This document shows, one piece after another, positions 35,097-43,831 of a stretch of 64,000 nucleotides of DNA. The position numbers were made by a program, and so were the translations under genes. The notes under the pieces are model-generated. The model saw only the letters and a program-made list of their open reading frames with translations, made no database searches and was not told where the DNA came from. The stretch's first letter is position 1; each line of letters starts with the position of its first letter. This DNA comes from Bacillota bacterium (GTDB taxonomy: Bacteria; Bacillota; Clostridia; Lachnospirales; Lachnospiraceae): positions 1 to 64,000 of the forward strand of contig JAEYPP010000031.1 of the NCBI GenBank assembly GCA_023410575.1, given 5' to 3'.

Positions 35097-35666
35097 ATGA
35101 AAAGGAATGAGCAGGTAATACAAAGGAAGTGGCAGATTATGTCAATATCCCTGGAACAATTTATTAAGAAGGGCTATTATGGCACATCTACGAGAGAGAT
35201 AGCACAAATAGCAGGAATCAGTTCTGGACTGATGTTTCATTATTTTAAAAACAAAGAGAATTTATATCATAGCCTCATAGAAATTGGAACGGAAAAAATG
35301 ATGCTTGATATGAAAAAAGCAGAAGAGAATCCAAAATTGTATTTAGAAACAGTGGTAGAAACTATTTTGGAACAGTTACAGAGCAATGATTTTTTTGCTA
35401 GAATGTTTGTGTTTATCGACGATGCACAGCATACATCGGGTATTCCAGAAGAATCTGCAAAATTACTGCATGAAGTTAATACTTTGTGCCAATGCATATC
35501 AATTATAGAGAACGGACAAGAAAAGGGGATGTTTAAAAAGGGAAATGCGCATGCGCTATCTGTGGCTTTCTTAGGAGCCATACAGGGTATCGCACAGGAA
35601 AAGGTAAGAATGCAAGGTACACCTATGCCAGAACCAGTATGGTTGATGGATATAATATGCAATTAA
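35097..35666 (+). CDS. TetR/AcrR-family transcriptional regulator
   Basis: A 189-residue regulator. The helix-turn-helix is at about 25-60 (GTSTREIAQIAGISSGLMFHYFKNKENLYH), and the C-terminal ligand domain is helical. ATG 35097 follows TAGGAGAAG; in-frame codons upstream from 35049 overlap the promoter and operator and cannot be translated from it. It probably represses itself and the CPBP protease gene 19 nt downstream. Confidence 0.9.
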   Translation: MKRNEQVIQRKWQIMSISLEQFIKKGYYGTSTREIAQIAGISSGLMFHYFKNKENLYHSLIEIGTEKMMLDMKKAEENPKLYLETVVETILEQLQSNDFFARMFVFIDDAQHTSGIPEESAKLLHEVNTLCQCISIIENGQEKGMFKKGNAHALSVAFLGAIQGIAQEKVRMQGTPMPEPVWLMDIICN

Positions 35667-35685
35667 TCTGTTAGGAGAATGAGAA

Positions 35686-36483
35686 ATGATAAAATTAGAT
35701 AAAAGAATAATATTGTTTATTGTTATAGTAGTTGGATGTGGATGGCTTGGGAAAATAATTGATTTGATATTAGTTGAGCAACCTAAGGGACAAACATTGG
35801 GGTTTTTAATATGGCTGATAATGCCCTTTATTTTCTCGGTATTGTTAGCCGTAGTACATAAAAGTAAATATAAAACTTTGGGATTAAAACCGAGGCTGAA
35901 AGAAAACGGTAAGTGGTATTTTGTTTCTTTTATTACATTTCCCGGAATTGCTATATTAACTATCGGAATGGGCTTGATTACTGGGTCAATTGATTCATCG
36001 CAATTTGAAATAAAGGGATTTGTGACAACACTTTTTATCTGGTTCATATCTAATTTTTTTAGGACAATTCTTGAAGAGATGGCATGGAGAGGATTTTTAC
36101 AGGAAAGGTTAATATATTTAAAGGTAAATGATTGGTTAGTTTATATAATTACAGGTACAGTATGGTCATTATGGCACATTCCCTACTATTTATTCTATTA
36201 TGAGGGAAATAGTGTAGAGATGATTGTGTCAAGCTTTATTATATTGTATAGCTGGAGTATACTTTTTTCAGAAGTATATCGAGTTACGAGAACAATTTGG
36301 CCATGTGTTCTTCTGCATGCAACGGCGAATGCAGTACAATATACCATGCTTGAAAACTATTTGGTAATTAATGAAAAAAGAGAGTTTATCTTTTCACCTA
36401 CTAGTAGCATAGTAGCTTGTGCAATAGCTATTATCTTGGGCTTATTAATTCGCAAATATCGTTTAAGCAGAAAAAGCCTATAG
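35686..36483 (+). CDS. CPBP-family intramembrane metalloprotease (CAAX protease-like)
   Basis: A 265-residue protein with about eight membrane segments. The ABI/CPBP motifs are present: EEMAWRGFL (about 127-135), TVWSLWHIPYYLFY (about 155-168) and VLLHATANAVQY (about 208-219), providing the glutamates and histidines of the active site. Bacterial members are linked to bacteriocin maturation or self-immunity, but none is shown here. It starts after TTAGGAGAATG, behind the tetR gene. Confidence 0.9.
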   Translation: MIKLDKRIILFIVIVVGCGWLGKIIDLILVEQPKGQTLGFLIWLIMPFIFSVLLAVVHKSKYKTLGLKPRLKENGKWYFVSFITFPGIAILTIGMGLITGSIDSSQFEIKGFVTTLFIWFISNFFRTILEEMAWRGFLQERLIYLKVNDWLVYIITGTVWSLWHIPYYLFYYEGNSVEMIVSSFIILYSWSILFSEVYRVTRTIWPCVLLHATANAVQYTMLENYLVINEKREFIFSPTSSIVACAIAIILGLLIRKYRLSRKSL

Positions 36484-36556
36484 GGGAATCAATAACATTA
36501 ATGAAAAAAGAAAAGAGTTGCCATAAAAAAATGATTAGAATTTACGGAGGTTAACA

Positions 36557-37015
36557 ATGATAGAAACAAATAGATTGATTCTTACTCTCGCCACAGACGC
36601 GGAAATGGAGCAAATGATAGCTGTGGAAAGTGATGAAGATAATAAAATGGCATACTGCGAAATACTTGAAGGATGTAGAAATCATCCAGAACAACGCGAG
36701 TGGTATGCAGTGTGGCTTATGAAATTGAAAGATAGCCCTGATGATTCTATAGGAGATTTGAATTTTAAAGGTCTTTCATCTGATGGAATAGTTGAAATTG
36801 GTTACGGAATAAAAAAGGAATATGAAGGAAATGGATATACTACAGAAGCAGTAATTGCACTCGTACGTTGGGCAGCTTCCATGTCTGTAGTTAATCAGAT
36901 TGAGGCTGAAACAGATCCAAATAATATTGCATCACAGCGCGTTTTATCTAAAGCAGGATTTATCCCTAATGGTGTAATCGGAAAAGAAGGACCTCGTTTC
37001 GTTTGGAAAAGTTGA
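36557..37015 (+). CDS. GNAT acetyltransferase (RimJ/RimL type)
   Basis: A 152-residue GNAT protein. It begins with IETNRLILTLATDAEMEQMI, typical of RimJ/RimL-like enzymes. The acetyl-CoA-binding region is IGYGIKKEYEGNGYTTEAVIAL (about 86-107), and the usual ending NIASQRVLSKAGF is present. The substrate is unknown. ACGGAGG precedes the ATG. Confidence 0.88.
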   Translation: MIETNRLILTLATDAEMEQMIAVESDEDNKMAYCEILEGCRNHPEQREWYAVWLMKLKDSPDDSIGDLNFKGLSSDGIVEIGYGIKKEYEGNGYTTEAVIALVRWAASMSVVNQIEAETDPNNIASQRVLSKAGFIPNGVIGKEGPRFVWKS

Positions 37016-37067
37016 TAACATATAGAAAACAATGCTCGTAATAATTTGAGTTTACAGGAGAGTGTAT

Positions 37068-37523
37068 ATGAAAAAGAACAAGTACGACTTTAAGAGAATT
37101 GGATTGAATGAAATAGGAATGATAAAAGAATTATTCACGAGTGTGTTTACGATCGAGCCGTGGAATGATGATTGGTCAAATCAAGAACAACTTAATCTAT
37201 ATTTGTCTGATTTGGTGGGACAAAGTAATTCATTAACATATGGATTGTTTGAAGATGAAAAATTGATTGGTGTTTCTATGGGACATATTAGGCATTGGTA
37301 CACTGGTACGGAATATTATATTGACGAATTGTGTATACAGACAGATAAGCAAGGGAATGGTAATGGAACGCTTTTTCTAAAGGAAATAGAAAAAGCAATA
37401 AAGGTAATTGGATTAGTACAAATTTTTTTGCAAACGGAAAAAAGTGTCCCTGCTTATGGTTTCTATCAAAAAAATGGATTTTATGAACTAAAAGACCATG
37501 TGTCATTTGCAAAACATATATAG
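37068..37523 (+). CDS. GNAT acetyltransferase
   Basis: A 151-residue GNAT protein distinct from its neighbour. The acetyl-CoA motif is IDELCIQTDKQGNGNGTLFLKEIEKA (about 87-112), followed by VPAYGFYQKNGFYEL. The N-terminus (EIGMIKELFTSVFTIEPWNDDW) resembles aminoglycoside N6'-acetyltransferase-like relatives, but a resistance role is only a possibility. ATG 37068 follows CAGGAGAG; GTG 37062 is in frame but too close to the ribosome site. Confidence 0.87.
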   Translation: MKKNKYDFKRIGLNEIGMIKELFTSVFTIEPWNDDWSNQEQLNLYLSDLVGQSNSLTYGLFEDEKLIGVSMGHIRHWYTGTEYYIDELCIQTDKQGNGNGTLFLKEIEKAIKVIGLVQIFLQTEKSVPAYGFYQKNGFYELKDHVSFAKHI

Positions 37524-37643
37524 CATAAACATCAGTTTTCCTGTTACATATCTATGCTACTATTTGAAAATATGTGGAAAAGTTGATATACGTGAGTGGG
37601 AGCCTGATAAGACAAACCAGTATACAATTCCAACTCATAGGAG

Positions 37644-38630
37644 TTGGAAAATTTGCAGTTGGTGGTGAGAACGGTGGATAGTAATGATTATAAAAATCTT
37701 ATAAACGAATATGATGAACTGCATTTAAATCAACCAGATTTATATCCTCTATCATTTGATGAATATGTTGATGGATTACATATGTCTTTTTCTAAAGAAA
37801 ATTATATAAATGCTCCAAAAGAAAAAAAGATTAGTGTTGCATTACTTTGGATGAGGGAAGGAAGACCACAGATGAAGTATTATAGTGCGTTTAAACTTCA
37901 TGATATGGAACTCCTTAATAATGTTATGTTTGAAACGGCCCAATTGATGCAAATTAGTAATATCTCTAGTCCGGGAACAGATCATGGCTTTTACGGAATG
38001 AATATAACGCCTAATCTGTTAGCTGCAAATATGATGGAACGAATTAAGCTGATTTTGCCAGAGGAAAATGGATTATCTGATTACTCTTTTAGCGGAGCAC
38101 AAATATCTAATTTGTTGATGGCTATCATCTATAATAATCATGAATTCAAGGAAGAAGCATTAATTTTATCAGAAAGGGAACTGAATAAGAAGATACCCCA
38201 GTATATTAAAAGCTGGATTAGATGCATGCGTGCTATTTTAACAAAAGACTGTGAGCAAATTAATGAGCAGTTAGCAGTATTTTGTAAGGCATATATGAGT
38301 TGTAAAGAATTTGGTATGAATGGATTTAATAGAAGATTCTGTGTTGAAGCGCATGGAATTTATAATTTGGCAATATGGGCATATGATAGAGAATTAAAAA
38401 AAGAGATCATTATGCCTGAAACATTAAATTTTTGTCAGGAATTAGCGGTATTTCAAGCGAAACACAATTTTGGGACAGGAGAAACAGTTCATATTTATCC
38501 TGATAATATGGATGTGTGCAATAAGTTAATGCGTTGTGAACCACCTAGAATGTATTTAAAAAGTGCCGGAAAAAAACGGGTAATAGATGTTGATAGATTT
38601 GCTGAAGATATTGTAAATATAATAGCTTAG
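37644..38630 (+). CDS. Uncharacterised helical protein, possibly immunity-like
   Basis: A 328-residue soluble, mostly helical protein without membrane segments. The most conserved-looking parts are SWIRCMRAILTKDCEQINEQL (about 189-209) and FNRRFCVEAHGIYNLAIWAYD (about 231-251), which remind me weakly of Imm49-type immunity proteins. I would not assign it. No ATG fits the N-terminus. TTG 37644 directly abuts the AGGAG site, and TTG 37653, nine bases after it, is probably the better start. The gene stands alone. Confidence 0.6.
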   Translation: MENLQLVVRTVDSNDYKNLINEYDELHLNQPDLYPLSFDEYVDGLHMSFSKENYINAPKEKKISVALLWMREGRPQMKYYSAFKLHDMELLNNVMFETAQLMQISNISSPGTDHGFYGMNITPNLLAANMMERIKLILPEENGLSDYSFSGAQISNLLMAIIYNNHEFKEEALILSERELNKKIPQYIKSWIRCMRAILTKDCEQINEQLAVFCKAYMSCKEFGMNGFNRRFCVEAHGIYNLAIWAYDRELKKEIIMPETLNFCQELAVFQAKHNFGTGETVHIYPDNMDVCNKLMRCEPPRMYLKSAGKKRVIDVDRFAEDIVNIIA

Positions 38631-38675
38631 AGAGAATAAACTATTAGGTTTGTGGAGTATTAAGGAGAAAGTTAA

Positions 38676-39506
38676 ATGGAAATATTTGAAACAGTAATCA
38701 CAAAGGATGAATCTGGTAGGCTGACTTTTGTTGAGCTTCCTTTTCATGCAAAGGAAGTGTTTCATAAACCGAAAGGAACTATTTTTGTAAGTGGAACAAT
38801 CAATGGAATAGAATATCGTAGTAAACTATTATCCCGTGGTAATGAGAAGTTTATTATGATTCTGGACAAGGTATTGCAAAAGTCTATTGGCTATCATGGT
38901 GATACAATGGTTGCAAATGTTACTATGGATTGTGATGAAATTGTAGTGAATAAAGAGAAAGAATCAGAGAAAGAGCCAGTTGTTTGTTCATGTAAGTTAG
39001 ATGTGCTTACTGCTATAAAGACAAGGCAAAGTATCCGTAAATTTACTTCGCAACCAATCAGTGAAGAAATGTTAAATACAATACTTAGTGCAGGATTGTA
39101 TGCTCCTACAGCAAAAAATAAGCGCCCTTACCACTTTATTGTAATTAGAGACCAACAGCTTCTATCTGAGCTTGCTCAAGATAATTCAAATATTGCTTTG
39201 ATTAAGTCTGCACCCTGTTCCATTGTAGTTTGTGGAGATAAAAACATCGAGGGTATTAAGGAATTTTTATATGAAGATTGCTCTGCCGCTACACAAAATA
39301 TGCTACTCAGCATTCATGGATTAGGTCTTGGTGGTGTCTGGTGTGGTGTTGTAGCTAATTCTGATTGGAGGAAGTTGTTGATTGATAAATTAGAGCTTCC
39401 TTTGAAACTGGAACCTATTGCAGTGATTGCTTTTGGCTGGCCAGATGAAGCAAAAGAATTGTGTAGTCGATGGGATAGCGGAAAGATTCATTACGATAAA
39501 TGGTAA
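38676..39506 (+). CDS. DUF1905-nitroreductase fusion protein
   Basis: A 276-residue protein with two domains. Residues 1-90 resemble DUF1905 (FETVITKDESGRLTFVELPF, FVSGTINGIEYRSKLL, GYHGDTMVANVTMD). Residues 105-276 are an FMN nitroreductase (IKTRQSIRKFTSQPISEEML, LYAPTAKNKRPYHFIVI, AATQNMLLSIHGLGLGGVWCG, VIAFGWPDEA). Each domain usually occurs alone. A reductase role on nitro- or enone-type substrates is likely from the second domain; the first is of unknown function. It starts after AAGGAGAAAG. Confidence 0.85.
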   Translation: MEIFETVITKDESGRLTFVELPFHAKEVFHKPKGTIFVSGTINGIEYRSKLLSRGNEKFIMILDKVLQKSIGYHGDTMVANVTMDCDEIVVNKEKESEKEPVVCSCKLDVLTAIKTRQSIRKFTSQPISEEMLNTILSAGLYAPTAKNKRPYHFIVIRDQQLLSELAQDNSNIALIKSAPCSIVVCGDKNIEGIKEFLYEDCSAATQNMLLSIHGLGLGGVWCGVVANSDWRKLLIDKLELPLKLEPIAVIAFGWPDEAKELCSRWDSGKIHYDKW

Positions 39507-39692
39507 CTCTTAATAATAAGCACTTGCTCATAATAAAAGGATTCAGTAATCGTTGGCAAAGCAACAAGATTCATTATTGAATTGATGTATCCCATTGCGA
39601 ATATTCTGTCGATGAAATATAATATTCTAGCAGAAACAAAAGAGAAACATTCCATCATATAGTTGATCAAGAAAGGATTGTAATTAGGAAAC

Positions 39693-40673
39693 ATGAACAA
39701 TAGAATTTTAGGAAAAACAAATCGAAGTATATCTGAAATAGGACTTGGAACATGGCAGCTCGGAACCAGGTGGGGAGAACCATTTGATGAGGAAGAAGCG
39801 ATGCGTATTCTTAAGACTGCCTATGATAATGGAATTAATTTAATTGATACAGCAGATGTATATAACGGTGGGAAAAGTGAAGTTGCTATTGGGAAATTTA
39901 TGAAAGAGCATCCTGAGTTTTTTTATGTTGTAACGAAGTGTGGTCGTAAGTTAAATCCACATACCGCCGACATGTATACGCCTGATGCAGTAGAAGGGTT
40001 TGTAGATCAAAGCTTACAGCGTCTTGGGCTTGAAAAACTTGATATGATTCTGTTACATTGCCCACCTTCCTCTGTATATAAAAAAGATGAGATTTTTCAT
40101 AGATTGGATCAGATGAAAACATCGGGTAAAATCTCTAGTTATGGAGTGAGTATTGAGAAGGTTTCAGAAGGTCTGGCTGCAATGGAATATGACATCTCAG
40201 CAATTGAAGTAATCTTTAATATGTTTCGTTTAAAACCTGCAGAAGAATTATTCCCTGTGGCGAGTAAGAATAATGTAGGAATTCTAGCTAGGGTACCTTT
40301 AGCAAGTGGGCTTCTTACAGGAAAGTATACGAAAGATACGATTTTTGGAGTAAAGGATCATCGTACGTTTAATCGTAACGGAGAATCTTTTGATAAAGGA
40401 GAAACATTTTCTGGTGTTAATTATGAAATTGGTCTGAAAGCAGTAGAAGAGCTGAAAGAATTATTCAAAACAGATGACTTAATTCCTTATGCAATCAAAT
40501 GGATACTAATGTTTGATGCGGTGAGTGTAGTAATCCCAGGAGCAAGTAAGCAATATCAAGTTGAAAGTAATCTAAGAGCGTCACAACTCCCAAATCTAAG
40601 TGAGTCACAAATGCAAGGAGTTAAAGATATTTATGATAAATATTTAAGAGAAACAGTTCATAGATGCTGGTGA
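39693..40673 (+). CDS. Aldo/keto reductase
   Basis: A 326-residue NADPH-dependent oxidoreductase with the AKR barrel. The catalytic tetrad is visible as Asp and Tyr in LIDTADVYNGGKSE (about 50-63), Lys in VVTKCGRK (about 81) and His in MILLHCPP (about 121). The C-terminus includes AIKWILMFDAVSVVIPGASK, which binds the cofactor phosphate region. The substrate is unknown. AAAGGA upstream; it ends at a strong terminator. Confidence 0.92.
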   Translation: MNNRILGKTNRSISEIGLGTWQLGTRWGEPFDEEEAMRILKTAYDNGINLIDTADVYNGGKSEVAIGKFMKEHPEFFYVVTKCGRKLNPHTADMYTPDAVEGFVDQSLQRLGLEKLDMILLHCPPSSVYKKDEIFHRLDQMKTSGKISSYGVSIEKVSEGLAAMEYDISAIEVIFNMFRLKPAEELFPVASKNNVGILARVPLASGLLTGKYTKDTIFGVKDHRTFNRNGESFDKGETFSGVNYEIGLKAVEELKELFKTDDLIPYAIKWILMFDAVSVVIPGASKQYQVESNLRASQLPNLSESQMQGVKDIYDKYLRETVHRCW

Positions 40674-40740
40674 TACATTAAGTATATTTTGGAAACCCAG
40701 ATTGAATAAGATCAATTGAAAAGAGTGAATAGAAGTTAAT

Positions 40741-40792
40741 AAACAGACTCATGCGAAGTACTTATTCTGTACGATGTATGAGTCTGTTTTTT
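40741..40792 (+). terminator. Terminator of the aldo/keto reductase gene
   Basis: AAACAGACTCAT (40741-40752) pairs with ATGAGTCTGTTT (40778-40789) and is followed by Ts. R1 copy e starts directly after it. Confidence 0.9.
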
Positions 40793-40853
40793 ATGGGGCT
40801 GTCGCTTACGCGGCCGTGCTTGGCGCGAGTGCTTTGTAAGTAAAACACTTTTT
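40793..40853. repeat. Dispersed repeat R1, copy e (3' half only)
   Basis: It contains GTCGCTTACGCGGC, GCTTGGCGCGAGTG and the TAAAACACTTTTT end. The first two hairpins of the full repeat are missing. Confidence 0.8.
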
Positions 40854-40886
40854 ATAACTAATTTTTCCTATTTTGGAGATATCCTC

Positions 40887-40923
40887 TTGACATTTATGCG
40901 TTATAGGTGTATATATAACACAT
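40887..40923 (+). promoter_or_regulatory. Promoter and possible operator of the GntR-ABC operon
   Basis: TTGACA (40887-40892), 17 nt, TATATA (40910-40915). The -10 box lies inside GTGTATATATAACAC, whose ends GTGT and ACAC form an inverted repeat. YtrA-type GntR regulators commonly repress their own promoter, so this could be the operator (inference). Confidence 0.65.
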
Positions 40924-41015
40924 AAACAGTTCAAACATTATGATGATTCAATATAAGCAAGAAAATAGCACCTTCGAATTAAAACATAGAAAGATAAGAG
41001 AAAGAGGAGGATTCA

Positions 41016-41393
41016 ATGAAGATATTGCAAAGTTCTGGGGTACCCATTTATCAGCAAATTGCAGACCAATTGAAAACTGATATTCTGGAGGGCAAATATA
41101 AAGATGGTGAATATTTGCCATCGATTCGTGGACTAGCACAGAATCTAAAAATTAGTGTAATTACTACGATAAAAGCATATGAGACGTTACAGGAAGAAGG
41201 CTTAATTACTGCAATGCATGGGAAAGGCTATTATGTGAATGCGAAAGATAGTGAAATGATAAGGGAGCAGCACATGAGAAAAGTAGAAGCCTCTTTATTA
41301 GAAGCAATACATGCTGCGAAGATTGCAAAACTATCCAAAGAAGATTTGGTAGATACATTAAAGGCATTATTAGTAGTAGAGGAAGGAAGTTAG
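41016..41393 (+). CDS. GntR-family regulator, YtrA subfamily
   Basis: A 125-residue protein with a winged helix (VPIYQQIADQLKTDILEGKYKDG; LPSIRGLAQNLKISVITTIKAYETLQEEGLI) and only a short helical C-terminal tail, which defines the YtrA subgroup. These usually repress adjacent ABC transporter genes, as here. AGAGGAGG precedes the ATG. Confidence 0.93.
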   Translation: MKILQSSGVPIYQQIADQLKTDILEGKYKDGEYLPSIRGLAQNLKISVITTIKAYETLQEEGLITAMHGKGYYVNAKDSEMIREQHMRKVEASLLEAIHAAKIAKLSKEDLVDTLKALLVVEEGS

Positions 41394-41474
41394 GAGCATA
41401 AATAAAAGTATAAAAGTAAAAAAGTATTTGGATGTTTATTAAAGAAAACTGGGAGTATAGAAAGGGTGGGTATA

Positions 41475-42365
41475 ATGATTATGAAATATGTGATTCGAGG
41501 AAAGAATTTAAGAAAAGATTTTAAAAATTTTCATTTATCAATCGATGAACTTAAGATTCCTAAGGGGTTTGCAACTGCTTTAATTGGAGAGAATGGAGCT
41601 GGTAAGACGACATTACTGAATATGATGGCTGGAATCCGTTTGGATTATAAAGGGGATTTTACATATTTTGAAAAAGAAAATGATATTGATATGAATAATG
41701 TGAAGGAACGAATTGGCTATACGGGACCAAATAATTTTTTTCTACCACATTGGACTATTCATCAGGTACGTGGAATTTGTCAACTTTTATTTGATCATTT
41801 TGATCCAGATAAATTTGATAAGATATGTAGCGCATTATGTATTCCTCAAGGCAGTGAAATGAATGTAAAGACTTTATCTGATGGTAATTGTATGAAATTA
41901 ATGCTAGCTACTGTTTTAGCAAGAGAAACCGATTTACTCATTCTGGATGAGCCAGCATCCCCACTTGATCCGCTAATGCGTGATAAGCTATGTGAGATTA
42001 TTCGACAGTACCTAAGTGATGGGGATGGAGAACGGAGTGTTTTCTTCTCAACACATAACATTGCAGATATGGAAAACGTGACTGATTATGCGATAATCAT
42101 GGAGCAAGGTAAGGTGGTAGAAGAAGGATTTGTAGAAGAACTAAAGGAGAAGTATATTGTAGTAAAGGGTGAATTAGAGGATTTTAATTTGGCTTCTAAG
42201 GTCCTAATTGGAATGAATAAGAATAACTATGGTTTTGAGGGTTTATGCTTAAGTGATAAACGAGATCAGCTTGTAGGTGTAAATGTAGCTTATGAGACAC
42301 CTACCTTATCTCAGATTTGCCTTGGTATAATGAAGGAATACACTTCCTTAAAAACTACGTTTTAA
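41475..42365 (+). CDS. ABC transporter ATPase (YtrB-like)
   Basis: A 296-residue ATPase with Walker A GENGAGKTT (about 36-44), a signature motif altered to LSDGNCMKLMLATVLA, and Walker B LLILDEPASPLDP. The unusual LSDGN signature is common in YtrB-like ATPases with ABC-2 partners. I use ATG 41475 (MIMKYVIRG); GTG 41466 is in frame but lies in the G-rich ribosome site. It is followed by two membrane genes of the same operon. Confidence 0.9.
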   Translation: MIMKYVIRGKNLRKDFKNFHLSIDELKIPKGFATALIGENGAGKTTLLNMMAGIRLDYKGDFTYFEKENDIDMNNVKERIGYTGPNNFFLPHWTIHQVRGICQLLFDHFDPDKFDKICSALCIPQGSEMNVKTLSDGNCMKLMLATVLARETDLLILDEPASPLDPLMRDKLCEIIRQYLSDGDGERSVFFSTHNIADMENVTDYAIIMEQGKVVEEGFVEELKEKYIVVKGELEDFNLASKVLIGMNKNNYGFEGLCLSDKRDQLVGVNVAYETPTLSQICLGIMKEYTSLKTTF

Positions 42366-42385
42366 TTAGGAGGGAGGTATATCTT

Positions 42386-43057
42386 ATGTTAAGAAGTTAC
42401 AATGCTTTTATGAGTAAATCATACAAAGTAGCTATATATATTCTGTATCCACTACTTGCTTGTCTAGGATGCATACTAGTACAGAGTGGTTGCTTTGGAC
42501 TTATTAGTAAATCAGGATATAACTGCATGGTAGCAGAATGCTTGCTATGTTATGGTATCGTTTTGATAGAATTCATTGTTGACATTTATTTATATAGCGG
42601 TATTTGGTCGAAATCTAGCTACATGGACTTTTTTCATAGTTCTCACAAAGGAAAACAACTATTAAAAGATGCATTATTATTTTCATTAATAAGACGAATT
42701 TTGATGATCATGCTATGTAGTGCCTTTAATATAGTATTTGGATTGCTCTTCTTTGAACATAATCTTCCACTAGGAGAATGCATTAGGCAGGCAATCCTCT
42801 ATGCTATTGGCTGTTACTTTTTTAGCACTTTATTTGTTTTCCTTTATAGACTTGTCGATGTACGCAGACGAAGCGCGATATGTGGCTACTTAGGAAGCAT
42901 GATTTTGGGAGGTTTTTTTTACCTTTTCTCAGTACTTAAGTTTTCGTTTTGGACATGGCTTGTGATTTTACTAGCAGCCAGCATTATACTAACAATGAAA
43001 GTAGTCAAGGTTGAAGGAAAGAAAGTGGAGGATAGTTATTATGATGAAAGATCTTAA
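42386..43057 (+). CDS. ABC-2-type membrane protein, first permease of the YtrA operon
   Basis: A 223-residue hydrophobic protein with six probable membrane segments (starting about 17-37). It has no enzyme motifs. ATG 42386 follows AGGAGGGAGG; longer upstream codons overlap the ATPase gene. Its position after the ATPase and before a second membrane protein suggests they form one heteromeric transporter. Confidence 0.75.
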   Translation: MLRSYNAFMSKSYKVAIYILYPLLACLGCILVQSGCFGLISKSGYNCMVAECLLCYGIVLIEFIVDIYLYSGIWSKSSYMDFFHSSHKGKQLLKDALLFSLIRRILMIMLCSAFNIVFGLLFFEHNLPLGECIRQAILYAIGCYFFSTLFVFLYRLVDVRRRSAICGYLGSMILGGFFYLFSVLKFSFWTWLVILLAASIILTMKVVKVEGKKVEDSYYDERS

Positions 43058-43691
43058 GCTAGGATTTGCGTTCATGAGATATGCACCCAAGAAGGGAATT
43101 GGGTCTTTAGCTATACTATTTATACTACTTGGATTTCTTAACATGGATTCTGTTAAACATATGCTATATATTATTGGTGGATATTTTCTGACACTCGGTC
43201 CCTATATGTTAGTTGGAATGTTTCAGACAGTAAATATGTCAAATTTAGTTTTATCTTCTCCAAAGAAGAGAAAAATGGAAGTTCAAGTTTATACTTTAAT
43301 CAATGTGGTAAGTGTACTGATTGGCTTTGTACTTTTTTCAATTATATTGTTAATTGAATTATGGCTGAATCGATGCTCTCCATACTATATTGGATTTGTT
43401 TATACGGCACTCGCAATTACGTATATCATACATCTTATCAGTGCAGCATTATCATATAAACATTCGATTCTATCATCAGTAATAACTGTGATTGGATTAG
43501 CTGCTATTATCATAACTTGTATACAAATTCCAGATCACATACAAAGATCGATACATGCGTCTTTGGGAATTAGTTTTGCAATCGTAGGTATTGTGATTGG
43601 TAGCTTTGCTTTTCTTGGTATTACAAAACTTATCTATAAAACACCGATGAGTAAGTATACGGTGAAATCGATGTTACAAGAAATGAAATAG
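43041..43691 (+). CDS. ABC-2-type membrane protein, second permease of the YtrA operon
   Basis: A 216-residue protein with about six membrane segments (MKDLKLGFAFMRYAPKKGIG, then hydrophobic stretches). It overlaps the preceding gene by 17 nt, so translation is coupled. The sequence around LVLSSPKKRKMEVQVY resembles bacterial ABC-2 permeases that lack an obvious substrate. ATG 43041 lies after GTGGAGG. Confidence 0.75.
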   Translation: MMKDLKLGFAFMRYAPKKGIGSLAILFILLGFLNMDSVKHMLYIIGGYFLTLGPYMLVGMFQTVNMSNLVLSSPKKRKMEVQVYTLINVVSVLIGFVLFSIILLIELWLNRCSPYYIGFVYTALAITYIIHLISAALSYKHSILSSVITVIGLAAIIITCIQIPDHIQRSIHASLGISFAIVGIVIGSFAFLGITKLIYKTPMSKYTVKSMLQEMK

Positions 43692-43737
43692 GTAGTTAAA
43701 TTATTGGTAAAAAAACAAATCATTTTTTTTATTGACA

Positions 43738-43765
43738 TTGACATTGGAAATTATTGCGCTATAAT
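43738..43765 (+). promoter_or_regulatory. Promoter of gdh
   Basis: TTGACA (43738-43743), 16 nt, TATAAT (43760-43765). A second TTGACA directly abuts it upstream (43732-43737) but is too far for the same -10. The leader before ATG 43832 is about 60 nt. Confidence 0.8.
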
Positions 43766-43831
43766 TTGATTATATCGTCGAAATTATGTGTATTTCGACA
43801 GATAAATTTATATTTCATACGAGGAGACAAT

